The notes under the pieces were generated by a model. The model saw only the letters and a list, made by a program, of their open reading frames with translations. It had not been told where the DNA came from and did not search any database. A DNA stretch of 64,000 nt, taken from contig NZ_JAFVLN010000001.1 in assembly GCF_017377775.1 (NCBI RefSeq), forward strand, positions 1,116,001 through 1,180,000, read 5' to 3'. The translations under genes and the position numbers were made by a program. Below are positions 53,464 through 61,580 of this stretch, in pieces. The DNA is from Streptomyces sp. VRA16 Mangrove soil (GTDB lineage: Bacteria > Actinomycetota > Actinomycetes > Streptomycetales > Streptomycetaceae). Position 1 is the stretch's first letter, and every line of letters starts with the position of its first letter.

Positions 53464-54243
53464 TCAGGCGGAAGCCGGAGGCGGGGACGGTGCGGGAGTC
53501 GAGACGGGTTGCCAGCCGAGCGCACGCGAAATGCCCCGTCCGGCCAGTTGCACCGCCGGGATCAGCGCAGGTGTCCGCGCGCCCGCCACCGGTACGACGA
53601 CAGAGACCGCCGCGATCACGTCGCCGCGCGGCCCGCGCACCGGAGCCGCCACCGACACCGCGTCGTCGGTGATCTGACGCTCGCTCACCGCGATCCCCGA
53701 GCGCCGTATCTCGGCGAGCATCCGGCGCAGCCGCGCCGGGTCCGTCACCGTGTGCGGCGTGAAGGCGGCGAGGCTCTCGGCCGCGTACGCCTCCTGGAGC
53801 CCCGGCTCGCCGTGGGCGAGGAGCACGAGACCCACGCCGGTGGCGTGCAGCGGCCAGCGCGCGCCGACCCGCGAGTGGACGCCCACCGCGCTGCGCCCCG
53901 ACAGCCGCTCGATGTAGACGACGTCGTGGCCGTCGCGGACGGCGAAGTGCACGTTCTCGTGCGTGGCCTCGTACAGGTCCTCCAGGAACGGCAGTGCCGC
54001 CTGGCGCAGCCCCAGGCCGCGCGGCGCCAGCGCGGCCAGCTCCCACAGTCGCAGCCCCACGTGGTAGCGGCCGGCGTCGTCCCGTTCCAGGGCGCCCCAC
54101 CCGGCGAGCGCGCCGACCAGCCGGTGCGCGGTGGCCAGCGGCAGGTCGGCGCGGCGGGCCAGCTCGGTGAGCGTGAGCGCCTGATGGTGCTGGTCGAACG
54201 CGCCGAGGACATCGAGCAGCCGGTCGGGGGCGGAGCGGGTCAC
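53464..54243 (-). CDS. IclR-family transcriptional regulator
   Basis: 259 residues. N-terminal winged HTH (LTLTELARRADLPLATAHRL, about 23-42) and IclR effector domain (about 80-240). IclR proteins such as PcaR or PobR govern aromatic acid catabolism. The GTG at 54243 overlaps the upstream hydrolase stop by 4 bp. It sits 95 bp before the oxygenase gene on the same strand, whose promoter lies in that gap. The vanA operon is its likely target. Confidence 0.93.
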   Translation of the reverse strand: MTRSAPDRLLDVLGAFDQHHQALTLTELARRADLPLATAHRLVGALAGWGALERDDAGRYHVGLRLWELAALAPRGLGLRQAALPFLEDLYEATHENVHFAVRDGHDVVYIERLSGRSAVGVHSRVGARWPLHATGVGLVLLAHGEPGLQEAYAAESLAAFTPHTVTDPARLRRMLAEIRRSGIAVSERQITDDAVSVAAPVRGPRGDVIAAVSVVVPVAGARTPALIPAVQLAGRGISRALGWQPVSTPAPSPPPASA

Positions 54244-55049
54244 TGTGCGACGCGGGAGCGCAGGAAGGCCAGGAGCACGGCGTTGAACCGGTCCGGCTGC
54301 TCGGCGCCCGGCAGATGCCCGGCCCCGTCGATCACCGCGAGATCGGCGTCCGGGATCAGCTTCGCGATCGACTCGGCCTCGGCGACGGGCGTGTACACGT
54401 CGTCCGCGCCGACCACGACGAGCGCGGGCACCCGGGCCGCGGCCAGCGACTCCCGGTAGTCGGGGCGCTCGGCCCGGCCGCGCAGCGCCGCCGCCGCACC
54501 CCGCGGGTCGGTGCCGCGCATCATGGCGAGCACCGCGGCGGCGACGTCCGGCAGCGCGGTCACGTTGTACGCGGCGAGCATCTTGTCGATGACCTCGTGC
54601 GCGTACCCGCTCATCCCCTCGGCGAGCAGCCGGTCCGCGAGACGGTTGCGGAACGCCTTGCCGTCCTCGGTCTCGGCGGGCGCCGACGTGTCCGAGAGCA
54701 CGAGCGCCGCGGTCCGCCCGGGGTGGCGCAGATGGAACTCCATGGCGATCTGCCCGCCCATCGAGACCCCGCCGACCACGGCCCGCTCCACGCCCACGTG
54801 GTCGAGGAGCGCGAGCACGTCGTCGGCGAACCGGGACAGCAGCACCTGTCCCTCGGTGATCCCGCTCTCGCCGTACCCGCGCAGATCGGGCGTCAGCACC
54901 CGGTACCCGGCGGCGGCGAGGGCCTCCGCCTGGGGGGCCCACAGACTGCGGTTGAAGGGATGGCCGTGCACCAGGACGACGGGCAGACCGTCCTCGGGAC
55001 CGTGATCGGCACAGCGCAGAACGGCGCCGTCCACCGTGAGTCGAATCAT
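54240..55049 (-). CDS. alpha/beta hydrolase, enol-lactonase (PcaD)-like
   Basis: 269 residues. Oxyanion motif VHGHPFNRSLW (about 28-38), nucleophile elbow GGVSMGG (about 97), DDVYTP for the Asp and GAGHLPG for the His. The length and motifs fit 3-oxoadipate enol-lactone hydrolases, but other esterase roles are possible. ATG at 55049 has no recognisable ribosome site, so initiation may be leaderless. It is coupled to the IclR gene. Confidence 0.8.
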   Translation of the reverse strand: MIRLTVDGAVLRCADHGPEDGLPVVLVHGHPFNRSLWAPQAEALAAAGYRVLTPDLRGYGESGITEGQVLLSRFADDVLALLDHVGVERAVVGGVSMGGQIAMEFHLRHPGRTAALVLSDTSAPAETEDGKAFRNRLADRLLAEGMSGYAHEVIDKMLAAYNVTALPDVAAAVLAMMRGTDPRGAAAALRGRAERPDYRESLAAARVPALVVVGADDVYTPVAEAESIAKLIPDADLAVIDGAGHLPGAEQPDRFNAVLLAFLRSRVAQ

Positions 55050-55177
55050 CGGAGGAACGTACGGCGCCCACGGCCGGGCGATCAAGGGGTTACGGGGAGA
55101 CAGGCAGGTGGGAACCGGCGGACGGTCTCCCCGCGACTCTAGGAAGGACTCCTTACTGAAATGGTTAGACTGGCGGG

Positions 55178-56386
55178 GTGACCTTGTCGAAGCCGATGCC
55201 GCGCCCCTCCCTGGAGATGCTGCGCGCGCTCACCGACGAGAACGTGCTGCGCGCCCTGATGGCCGAGCCGCGCCTCACCCGCGCCGAGATCGCCGCCCGC
55301 ACCGGCATCTCCAAGCCCACGATCTCCGACAGCGTGCAGCGGCTGAACCGGACCGGGCTGGTCGTCGACACCGGCGAGCGCACCACGGGACGCGGCCGCG
55401 TCGGCTCGTACTACGGGCTCGCGCCGCGGCTCGGCGCCGCGCTGGTCGTCGGGATCACTCCGTACGGCGTGACGGCCGAGGCGGTCGACGCCCTCGGCCG
55501 CGTCCGGGTGCGGGAGGAGACGCGGTTCGGGCCCGACGCCACGCCCCGGGCGATCGGCGCCGCCCTGGACGCGACCGTGCGGGCGGTCGCCACATGCGCC
55601 GAGGGCGGTCTGCGCACCGGCGTGGTCAGCGCCGCCGACCCCGTCGACCGCACCACGGGCCGCCTCGTGCACCTGCCCGACGCGCCCTTCCTGGTCGGCG
55701 ACCTCGACCCGCCGGCCGTCCTCGCCCCGTACGTCGACGGACCCGTCCTCGTGGACAACGACGTGAACTGGGCGGCCCGCGCCGAACACGCCGACGGGCA
55801 CGCCCGCGGCATCGACGACTTCGTCTACCTCCACCTCGGCGAGGGACTGGGCGGCGCCGTCGTCTCCGACGGGGAGGTGCGCCGCGGCCACCACGGCTTC
55901 GCCGGCGAGATCGCCCACCTCAGCGTGCCAGGACCGGACGGCACGGCCATGGCGCTCACCGAGGTGTTCGCCGCGCTCGGCCTGCGCAGACCGGGCTCCA
56001 CCGCCGTCGACGTCGACGCCCTGCACGTCCGGCTCGCCGCCCCCGACGAGCGGGGCGCGCGCACCCGCACCGTCCTCGCCGACGCCGTCGGCGCCGTCCT
56101 CGCGGCCGCCGTCGCCTTCGCCGACCCGCGCACCGTCGTCGTCGGGGGCGCCTGGGGCCCCGCCCTGGTCCCCGCGCTCGACGCCCGCTTCGGCCGCGGC
56201 CCACGCCCGGTTCCCGTCACCGCCGCGGGACTGTCCGACCCCGAACCCGCCGGAGCCCGCGCCCACGCCGTCGACCGCCTGCGCGCACTCATCGTGCGCT
56301 CGGCCCACCCGGCCCTGACCGATTCCGGCCGACGACCCTTCCGACCGCCCACGCCATCGACCCCGCCGACCCAGGAAACACCGTGA
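55178..56386 (+). CDS. ROK-family transcriptional regulator
   Basis: 402 residues. An N-terminal HTH (LTRAEIAARTGISKPTISDS, about 33-52) precedes a ROK sugar-kinase-like domain: DNDVNWAARAEH (about 190) and LHLGEGLGGAVV, then a zinc-site-like HHGFAGEIAHLSV. The usual C-x-C-G zinc cysteines are missing, so zinc binding is doubtful. Likely a sugar-responsive repressor. GTG at 55178; the last bases overlap the HAD gene by 4 bp. Confidence 0.88.
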   Translation: MTLSKPMPRPSLEMLRALTDENVLRALMAEPRLTRAEIAARTGISKPTISDSVQRLNRTGLVVDTGERTTGRGRVGSYYGLAPRLGAALVVGITPYGVTAEAVDALGRVRVREETRFGPDATPRAIGAALDATVRAVATCAEGGLRTGVVSAADPVDRTTGRLVHLPDAPFLVGDLDPPAVLAPYVDGPVLVDNDVNWAARAEHADGHARGIDDFVYLHLGEGLGGAVVSDGEVRRGHHGFAGEIAHLSVPGPDGTAMALTEVFAALGLRRPGSTAVDVDALHVRLAAPDERGARTRTVLADAVGAVLAAAVAFADPRTVVVGGAWGPALVPALDARFGRGPRPVPVTAAGLSDPEPAGARAHAVDRLRALIVRSAHPALTDSGRRPFRPPTPSTPPTQETP

Positions 56387-57276
56387 CCACGCACCGCACC
56401 GCGACCGCCACCACTGCCACCACCGCCTCCACCCCGCCGGACATCCGACTCGTCGTCACCGACATGGACGGCACGCTCCTCGACGCCGACGGCCGCATAC
56501 CCGACGCCGTGTGGCCGCTCCTCGCGGAACTGAACCGGCGCGGCATCGTCTTCTGCCCCGCCAGCGGCCGCCAGTACGCCACCCTCGCCGCCCAGTTCGC
56601 CGCCGTGGACGACGGCGGCATGGTGTACGTCGCGGAGAACGGCACCTATGTCGTCCGTGGCGGCGCCGAGATCAGCTCGGACGTGCTGGACCCCGCCGTG
56701 GTGTCCTGGATCGTCGAGTCGATCCGTCAGCTCGCCGACGGGACCGTCGATGAGAACGCCGAGGAGCGCGCGGACGTCGGCGTCGTCGTCTGCGGCAAGC
56801 AGTCCGCGTACGTGGAGCGTTCCGACGATGCGTTCATGACCGAGGTCCGCAAGTACTACCGCAACCACCGGATCGTCGACGACGTCACTGCCGTCGAAGA
56901 CGACGTCATCAAGGTCGCCGTCTTCGACTTCGGCCAGGCGGAACGGGCCGTCGCCCCGGCCCTCGCTCCCCTCACCGAGACTCACCAGGTCGTCGTCTCG
57001 GGCGCGCACTGGGTCGACGTCATGAACCTCACCGCCAACAAGGGCGTCGCCGTCCGCCGCCTGCAGCGCGAACTCGGCATCACGCCCGCCCAGACCATGG
57101 TCTTCGGCGACTACCTCAACGACCTGGAGATGCTGGACGCCGCCGACTGGTCGTACGCCATGCAGGAAGCGCACCCCGAGGTCGTGCGCCGGGCCCGCCA
57201 CCGGGCCCCCTCGCACACCGACAACGGTGTCGTGCGCACGGTCCGAGAGGTCCTCGCCCTGCCCGCACAGCGCTGA
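56383..57276 (+). CDS. HAD-superfamily (Cof-type) hydrolase
   Basis: 297 residues. HAD motif I VTDMDGTLLDADG (Asp nucleophile near residue 27), motif II CPASGRQY, Lys in LTANKGVAVRRLQREL and motif IV VFGDYLNDLEML. A C2B-type cap sits between. Cof enzymes dephosphorylate sugar phosphates or cofactors. The Thr/Ala-rich first 20 residues may be unstructured. Translationally coupled to the ROK regulator. Confidence 0.92.
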   Translation: MTTHRTATATTATTASTPPDIRLVVTDMDGTLLDADGRIPDAVWPLLAELNRRGIVFCPASGRQYATLAAQFAAVDDGGMVYVAENGTYVVRGGAEISSDVLDPAVVSWIVESIRQLADGTVDENAEERADVGVVVCGKQSAYVERSDDAFMTEVRKYYRNHRIVDDVTAVEDDVIKVAVFDFGQAERAVAPALAPLTETHQVVVSGAHWVDVMNLTANKGVAVRRLQRELGITPAQTMVFGDYLNDLEMLDAADWSYAMQEAHPEVVRRARHRAPSHTDNGVVRTVREVLALPAQR

Positions 57277-57306
57277 CCGCACGCCACGACAGGGCATCGT
57301 GGACGC

Positions 57307-57768
57307 ATGACATCGCCACAGCCCCGGCCGGCCGACTGTTACCCGTGCGCCCACGAGACCCGCTTCGACGAACTGCCCCCGCGCGAACGCGTCGCCCACG
57401 ACGACCACTAGCGCGTGGTCCACTCGTTCACCAGCGCGCTGCCCGGCTGGCTCGTCCTGCTGCCACGTCGCCATGTGACCGCGGTGCACGACCTCACGGA
57501 CGCCGAGGCCGCCTCCCTCGGCCTCTGGCAGGTCCGGCTCTCGCGGGCGCTGCGCGCGGTCACCGGCTGCGCGAAGACGTACGTCGTCCAGTTCGCGGAG
57601 GCCGAGGGTTTCGCGCACGTGCACTTCCACGTCGTTCCGCGCGCGGCGCAGCTGCCCGAGACCCAACGCGGCCCGGGGATCTTCGAGTTGCTGCGCCGCC
57701 CGGAGCACGAGCGGGTGGGCGCGCAGGAGATGGACCGACTGGCGCTCGCCCTGCGCGCCCGTCTGTGA
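57307..57768 (+). pseudogene. HIT-family protein with in-frame TAG
   Basis: Reading from ATG 57307 gives CYPCAHETRFDELPPRERVA, then TAG at 57409-57411, and the same frame continues as RVVHSFTSALPGWLVLLPRR to the HIT motif HVHFHVVPR and a stop at 57768. HIT proteins normally have Trp at the stop position (DDHWRV-like), so a single TGG to TAG change explains it. Both zinc-type cysteines and the catalytic histidines remain. It is either a recent pseudogene, a sequence error, or expressed from an internal GTG at 57415. Confidence 0.85.
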
Positions 57769-57775
57769 GCAGGGC

Positions 57776-58334
57776 GCGGGGCGGCAGGACTCGGACGCGC
57801 GGGCCCGGCTTCCGGTCCTCGGCGAGAAGGCCGAGGGTCACCTCGTCCAGGAACGCGCCGCGCACCCACGCCGAGGAGCGCGGCACGCCCTCGCGGACGA
57901 AGCTGTTGCGCTCGGTGGAGCGGAGCATCGCGTGGTTGTCCGACGGCGTCTTGGCCTGCAGTTGCTGCGGACCGAGTGCGACGAACCCGCAGTAGCACAG
58001 GGCCGCGACGACGTCCGTGCCGTACCCCTTGCCGCGGGCGACGGGAGCAGGCCCAGGCCGATGTGCGCGGCGCGGTGGTGGTGGTCGATGCCTCCCAGGG
58101 TGACCGTGCCGACCAGGGCGCAGCCCTCCAGTTCGACGACGGAGAACGGCACATGACCCTCGGCCGCGTCTCGTCCGCCACGTGCCGCGGGTCCTTCGCC
58201 CCGGGCGCGATCGGCCGCCACACTCCGGCCTCGACCCGCGAGGAGTCGACCAGGTCGTCGTGGACCTCGGTCCGCGGCACCGGTATGTCGTCGTCGTGCC
58301 GGGCACTCAGCCCGATCCTGTCGCCCTTCAGCAT
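57776..58334 (-). pseudogene. GNAT acetyltransferase gene broken by two frame changes
   Basis: From ATG 58334 (AGGA upstream) the first frame gives MLKGDRIGLSARHDDDIPVP and on to the region of 58165. The second frame then reads HVPFSVVELEGCALVGTVTL, and the third, from about 58045, reads ARGKGYGTDVVAALCYCGFV, the acetyl-CoA loop, then DNHAMLR, SFVREGV and FLDEVTLGLLAED. The three pieces join into one ordinary GNAT protein of about 180 residues. No stop follows at the expected end, so the 3' end is also altered. Confidence 0.8.
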
Positions 58335-58438
58335 CCGGGCTTCCTGTCCCAACGGCCCGATGACCGGCAACCGTTGACGGCTGCCCCGGCCGCGGAACTC
58401 GGTGGCGCCGGGCCGGTTCCCTCAGCCATGATCCACTC

Positions 58439-59149
58439 ATGACGCCGCAGCATCGCACCCTGATCCGGACCGCCGCCCGCAACAACGCCCTGTGGTGCGC
58501 CGCCATGAGCGGCACGCACGGCGTGTCCGGTGAGGTGGGGGACGAGGCGTGGACGGCCCCGGCGCGCACACCCCTGTACTACCCGGACGCGGTGACCCTG
58601 GTCCCCGGAGCGGACGCCGACGCGCTCGTGGCACGGATCGACACCGCGGCGCCGGGCGCCACCGTGAAGGACAGCTTCGGTGATCTCGATCTGACCGGCG
58701 CCGGGTTCCAGATCCTCTTCGAAGCCACCTGGATCCACCGCCCGGCCGACGCCCCCGCGCCCGCCGGCACGCCCTCCTGGACCGTGGTCGAGGACGCGGA
58801 CAGCCTGCGCGCCTGGGCCGAAGCCTGGGACGACGGCGACGGCGCGGCGGACCTCTTCGGTCCCCGACTCCTCGACGAGAAGCAGGTGTTCGTGATCGCG
58901 ACGCACGACGGCGCCGGGCGGATCACCGCGGGAGCCGTCCTGAACCGTGACGCCGGAGCCGTCGGCGTCTCGAACGTCTTCGCGCACGACGCTCCCGCGG
59001 ACACCGCCTGGCGGGTCGCGCTGGACGCCGCCCACCACCTCGCCCCCGGCCTGCCGGTGGTCGGGTACGAACACGGCGACGACCTCGCGGCGGCGCTGCG
59101 GCACGGATGCGAGCCGATCGGTGAGCTGCGTGTGTGGCTCCGCCCCTGA
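58439..59149 (+). CDS. hypothetical protein, possibly GNAT-fold
   Basis: 236 residues. The first half has PLYYPDAVTLVPG and FGDLDLTGAGFQILFEATWI; the second has VIATHDGAGRITAGAVLNRD and VGVSNVFAH, which look like the central strands of a GNAT fold. No acetyl-CoA loop with R-x-x-G-x-A is clear. Function unknown. ATG at 58439 in the 104-bp gap after the broken GNAT gene. Convergent with the SMI1-like gene. Confidence 0.7.
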   Translation: MTPQHRTLIRTAARNNALWCAAMSGTHGVSGEVGDEAWTAPARTPLYYPDAVTLVPGADADALVARIDTAAPGATVKDSFGDLDLTGAGFQILFEATWIHRPADAPAPAGTPSWTVVEDADSLRAWAEAWDDGDGAADLFGPRLLDEKQVFVIATHDGAGRITAGAVLNRDAGAVGVSNVFAHDAPADTAWRVALDAAHHLAPGLPVVGYEHGDDLAAALRHGCEPIGELRVWLRP

Positions 59150-59161
59150 ACACGAGCTACG

Positions 59162-59986
59162 TCAGCCGGCGGCACCGCCCCAGGCCGGCAGGGAGACACC
59201 GGCCGCGTCCGTGACGGCGACGACCCGGCACCCCATGTGCCGCACCGCGGCGAAAAGCCGCTCCCGCACCCGGTCGCCGTCCTCGGGCGGGAAACCGACC
59301 CGGATCTGGTGCGGGCGCGTCATGTCGTACGTGAGCAGCCAGTCCGTGCCCACGGTCGCGAAGTGATCCTGTCCCGCCCCGCCGTCGTCGGCGCGCCACG
59401 CACCCCGGTCCACGGTCGGGGCGAGCGCCTCGCGCAGCCGCCGCAGTCGTTCCTCGTGGTCGGCCGACCCCTGCGACAGCCGCAGACAGCGGTGGGCGCG
59501 CGGGCGGAACGCGTTGAACCAGGGCGCCAGATCCGGCTCCATGGCGCCGAGCAGTGGTGAGTCGATCCGTCCGGCGAGCCAGCCCTCAAGGAACACGGCG
59601 GTTCCCCCGGCGTACGTCTCGTGCTCTCCGGCGCGGCCCCGCACCACGACCGGCCAGTCGGCCGGTGCGCCGGACACGAGCCAGCACAGCCGGTCCGCGT
59701 CGATGCTGCCGCCCCAGACGAGCAGCGGCCCCGGAGCGGTGTCCGGGCGGAACCGGTCGACATGGTTGTACGGGCTCGTGCCGAACGGCGTGCGCAGATA
59801 CAGGACGTCGGCGAACTCGCCCCATCCGTAGGTCTCGACGAGCCACCGGTAGTCGGCGGGCAGCCGGGTACCGAGCGTGTCCTCGACGGCCCGCCAGTCC
59901 CCGCGGGCGTCCACGGGAGCGACGGGCGGCGGCGCGAGCCGCGTCAGGCGGGCGCGCACGGTGTCGTCGAGTTCCCGGTCAGGCAT
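59162..59986 (-). CDS. SMI1/KNR4-family protein
   Basis: 274 residues with the SMI1/KNR4 (SUKH) pattern at the start: DWRAVEDTLGTRLPADYRWL, then VETYGWGEFADVLYL and a later WGGSIDADRLCWL. In bacteria SUKH proteins often act as immunity proteins to polymorphic toxins, but many are orphan genes, and no toxin gene is adjacent. ATG at 59986. It is 43 bp downstream of the decayed permease on the same strand. Confidence 0.82.
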   Translation of the reverse strand: MPDRELDDTVRARLTRLAPPPVAPVDARGDWRAVEDTLGTRLPADYRWLVETYGWGEFADVLYLRTPFGTSPYNHVDRFRPDTAPGPLLVWGGSIDADRLCWLVSGAPADWPVVVRGRAGEHETYAGGTAVFLEGWLAGRIDSPLLGAMEPDLAPWFNAFRPRAHRCLRLSQGSADHEERLRRLREALAPTVDRGAWRADDGGAGQDHFATVGTDWLLTYDMTRPHQIRVGFPPEDGDRVRERLFAAVRHMGCRVVAVTDAAGVSLPAWGGAAG

Positions 59987-60029
59987 GCGGGAAGCGTAGA
60001 CACAGCGGGGAGGCGGGCTCGCCACCGGG

Positions 60030-60580
60030 TCATGCGGGGGCGGCCGTCTCCGTGGCGTGGCGGCGTTCGCGGGCGAAGCCCAGGCCGAAGGCGAGCGCCG
60101 GGATCCCGAGCAGAACGGTGGCTGCCGTCGTCGAACCACGACGCCGATCACCCCGCAGGTCCACAGCCACCACGGCGCGGACGGCCCGCCGTAGGAACGC
60201 ACCAGTGTGTCGAGGGCGACGCCGAGGTAGCCGTACACCGACACCTGCACCGCCGTGTACGTGGCGACGGCCAGGAACGCCGCGCCGAGCCCGGCCCGCG
60301 CCCCGAGGCCCTCGTCGACGTACGCCGAGAACGCGCCCGCCCGCCGCACGTGCCGGGCCATCGCGCAGAACCCGGCGGAGAACAGCAGCAGCACCCCGCA
60401 GCAGACGGCGAACGCCGCCGGATACGCGGGCCCGTCGCCCAGCGCGATGCCGAGCGGCACCGCCCCGCCGACGACGGTCAGCGGCGCGGCGGCCGCGAGC
60501 ACCATCAGCACGATCGAGGCGGTGCCGAGCGAACCGCGCAGCCGTCCGGTGGGCGCGGACGGACTCGCCGTAGGGGTCAC
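60030..60580 (-). pseudogene. APC amino-acid permease remnant
   Basis: From GTG 60580 (GGAGG four bases upstream) the frame reads about 150 residues of an APC-family permease: GTASIVLMVLAAAAPLTVVG and further membrane segments to WTCGVIGV. Around 60120-60135 the frame breaks, and another frame gives TVLLGIPALAFGLGFARERR, which resembles a permease C-terminus, stopping at 60030. A full protein would be about 480 residues, so some 300 are missing. An internal deletion is the simplest explanation. Confidence 0.8.
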
Positions 60581-60847
60581 GTGGCCTCCAAAGGGCCATG
60601 GGGAGCGGGCGTGCGGCAGGCTCAACGGCCGCGCCGGCCCTCCCGTCACTGCCGCGGCCCCCGCGGCCGGGGCGGCGTGGTTCTGGCGCCGCCCCGTGCG
60701 CCGCTCCGTGCCTCAACCTCCCGTCATGCGCCGCATGCTCTCCCTCTGCGCGTGCGGTGCGCCCCCTCCACGGGGCTTCGCGCCGCACAGCCCGGGTGAT
60801 ACCGCTGGAGACAGGGATCGACGGCAGGGCTGAGGAAAGGATTCGGC

Positions 60848-61279
60848 ATGGCACACCAGGCACACCTGGAGGCGGGCCGGCTGTCCGCCATAGTGAAGAT
60901 CCTCGACCGCGCCGACGGCCATCTCAGCGCCGCCGTGCGCGAATGGAGCGCGGTACCGGCCCGTACCGACGACCGCGACCTGCGGGGCATCCAGTCGCTG
61001 CTCGACGTCTCGCGCAGCGCGTCCCACGACGTGACCTGCGCGGTGCGGCACGCGGGGAGCGGGGATCTGGCGCGGGCCCAGGCTCATCTGGAGGCGGCGC
61101 GCACGGCTCCGGACAAGCACACCGCGCTCGCGGCCGCCATGCCCCGGCCGCTGCCCCAAGGAGTGCGCACCGCCCTCCAACTCCTGCGTGGGATCCGGGG
61201 GTTCTTCAGCGCGGAGGCCGAGGACGCCTTCGTCCGAGCCCTCAGGAGCGACCTGCACCCCGAGCGTCTCGCGAGCTGA
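60848..61279 (+). CDS. helical hypothetical protein
   Basis: 143 residues, nearly all predicted helix: LEAGRLSAIVKILDRADGHL, then SLLDVSRSASHDVTCAVRHA and AALQLL-type repeats of hydrophobic residues. No family is recognised. ATG at 60848 has GAGGAAAGGA upstream. It is followed by a strong terminator, so probably monocistronic. The 267 bp before it hold no gene I can support. Confidence 0.65.
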   Translation: MAHQAHLEAGRLSAIVKILDRADGHLSAAVREWSAVPARTDDRDLRGIQSLLDVSRSASHDVTCAVRHAGSGDLARAQAHLEAARTAPDKHTALAAAMPRPLPQGVRTALQLLRGIRGFFSAEAEDAFVRALRSDLHPERLAS

Positions 61280-61336
61280 CGCCGAGAACGGGGCGTACGT
61301 CCGCCCGGAGGCGGGCAGGATTGACTTCGCCGACCA

Positions 61337-61382
61337 CCCGTGCGGCACCGGAACCTGACCCCGGTGTCGCACGGGTTTCTTT
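61337..61382 (+). terminator. 15-bp stem-loop with T-rich tail
   Basis: CCCGTGCGGCACCGG pairs with CCGGTGTCGCACGGG with one G-U and a 9-base loop, followed by TTTCTTT. Starts 58 bp after the helical protein stop. Confidence 0.8.
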
Positions 61383-61450
61383 GTACCCTTCAGCCGGCGG
61401 GAGCGGCCCCGCGCCGTGGCCCGGCCCGAAGTCCCGCGCATCACCGGCAA

Positions 61451-61466
61451 GTTACTGGATCGTAAC
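61451..61466. promoter_or_regulatory. palindrome GTTAC-TGGATC-GTAAC upstream of lipase
   Basis: Perfect 5-bp arms with a 6-base centre, and another GGTAAC word at 61485-61490. This lies 115 bp before the lipase start. It resembles TetR-type operators of lipid genes in actinobacteria, a comparison from memory. Confidence 0.45.
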
Positions 61467-61580
61467 CTCCCGGGCGCTACCCGCGGTAACGGCCTGGTCG
61501 GTAGCGTCCCCGCGACGCGTGGGGACGGTGGGACGTCCGTCCGCGCGCCGTAGCTTCCGCCTGCGCTCAGGAGGTCCGCC

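Noticed and set aside
57409..57411. Recoding of TAG (pyrrolysine) in the HIT gene
   Set aside because: No pyrrolysine machinery is known in streptomycetes, and the site is a plain Trp position in the family.
59162..59986. Toxin-immunity locus based on the SUKH-like protein
   Set aside because: No polymorphic toxin, secretion gene or small toxin frame lies nearby; the neighbours are a permease remnant and an unknown protein.
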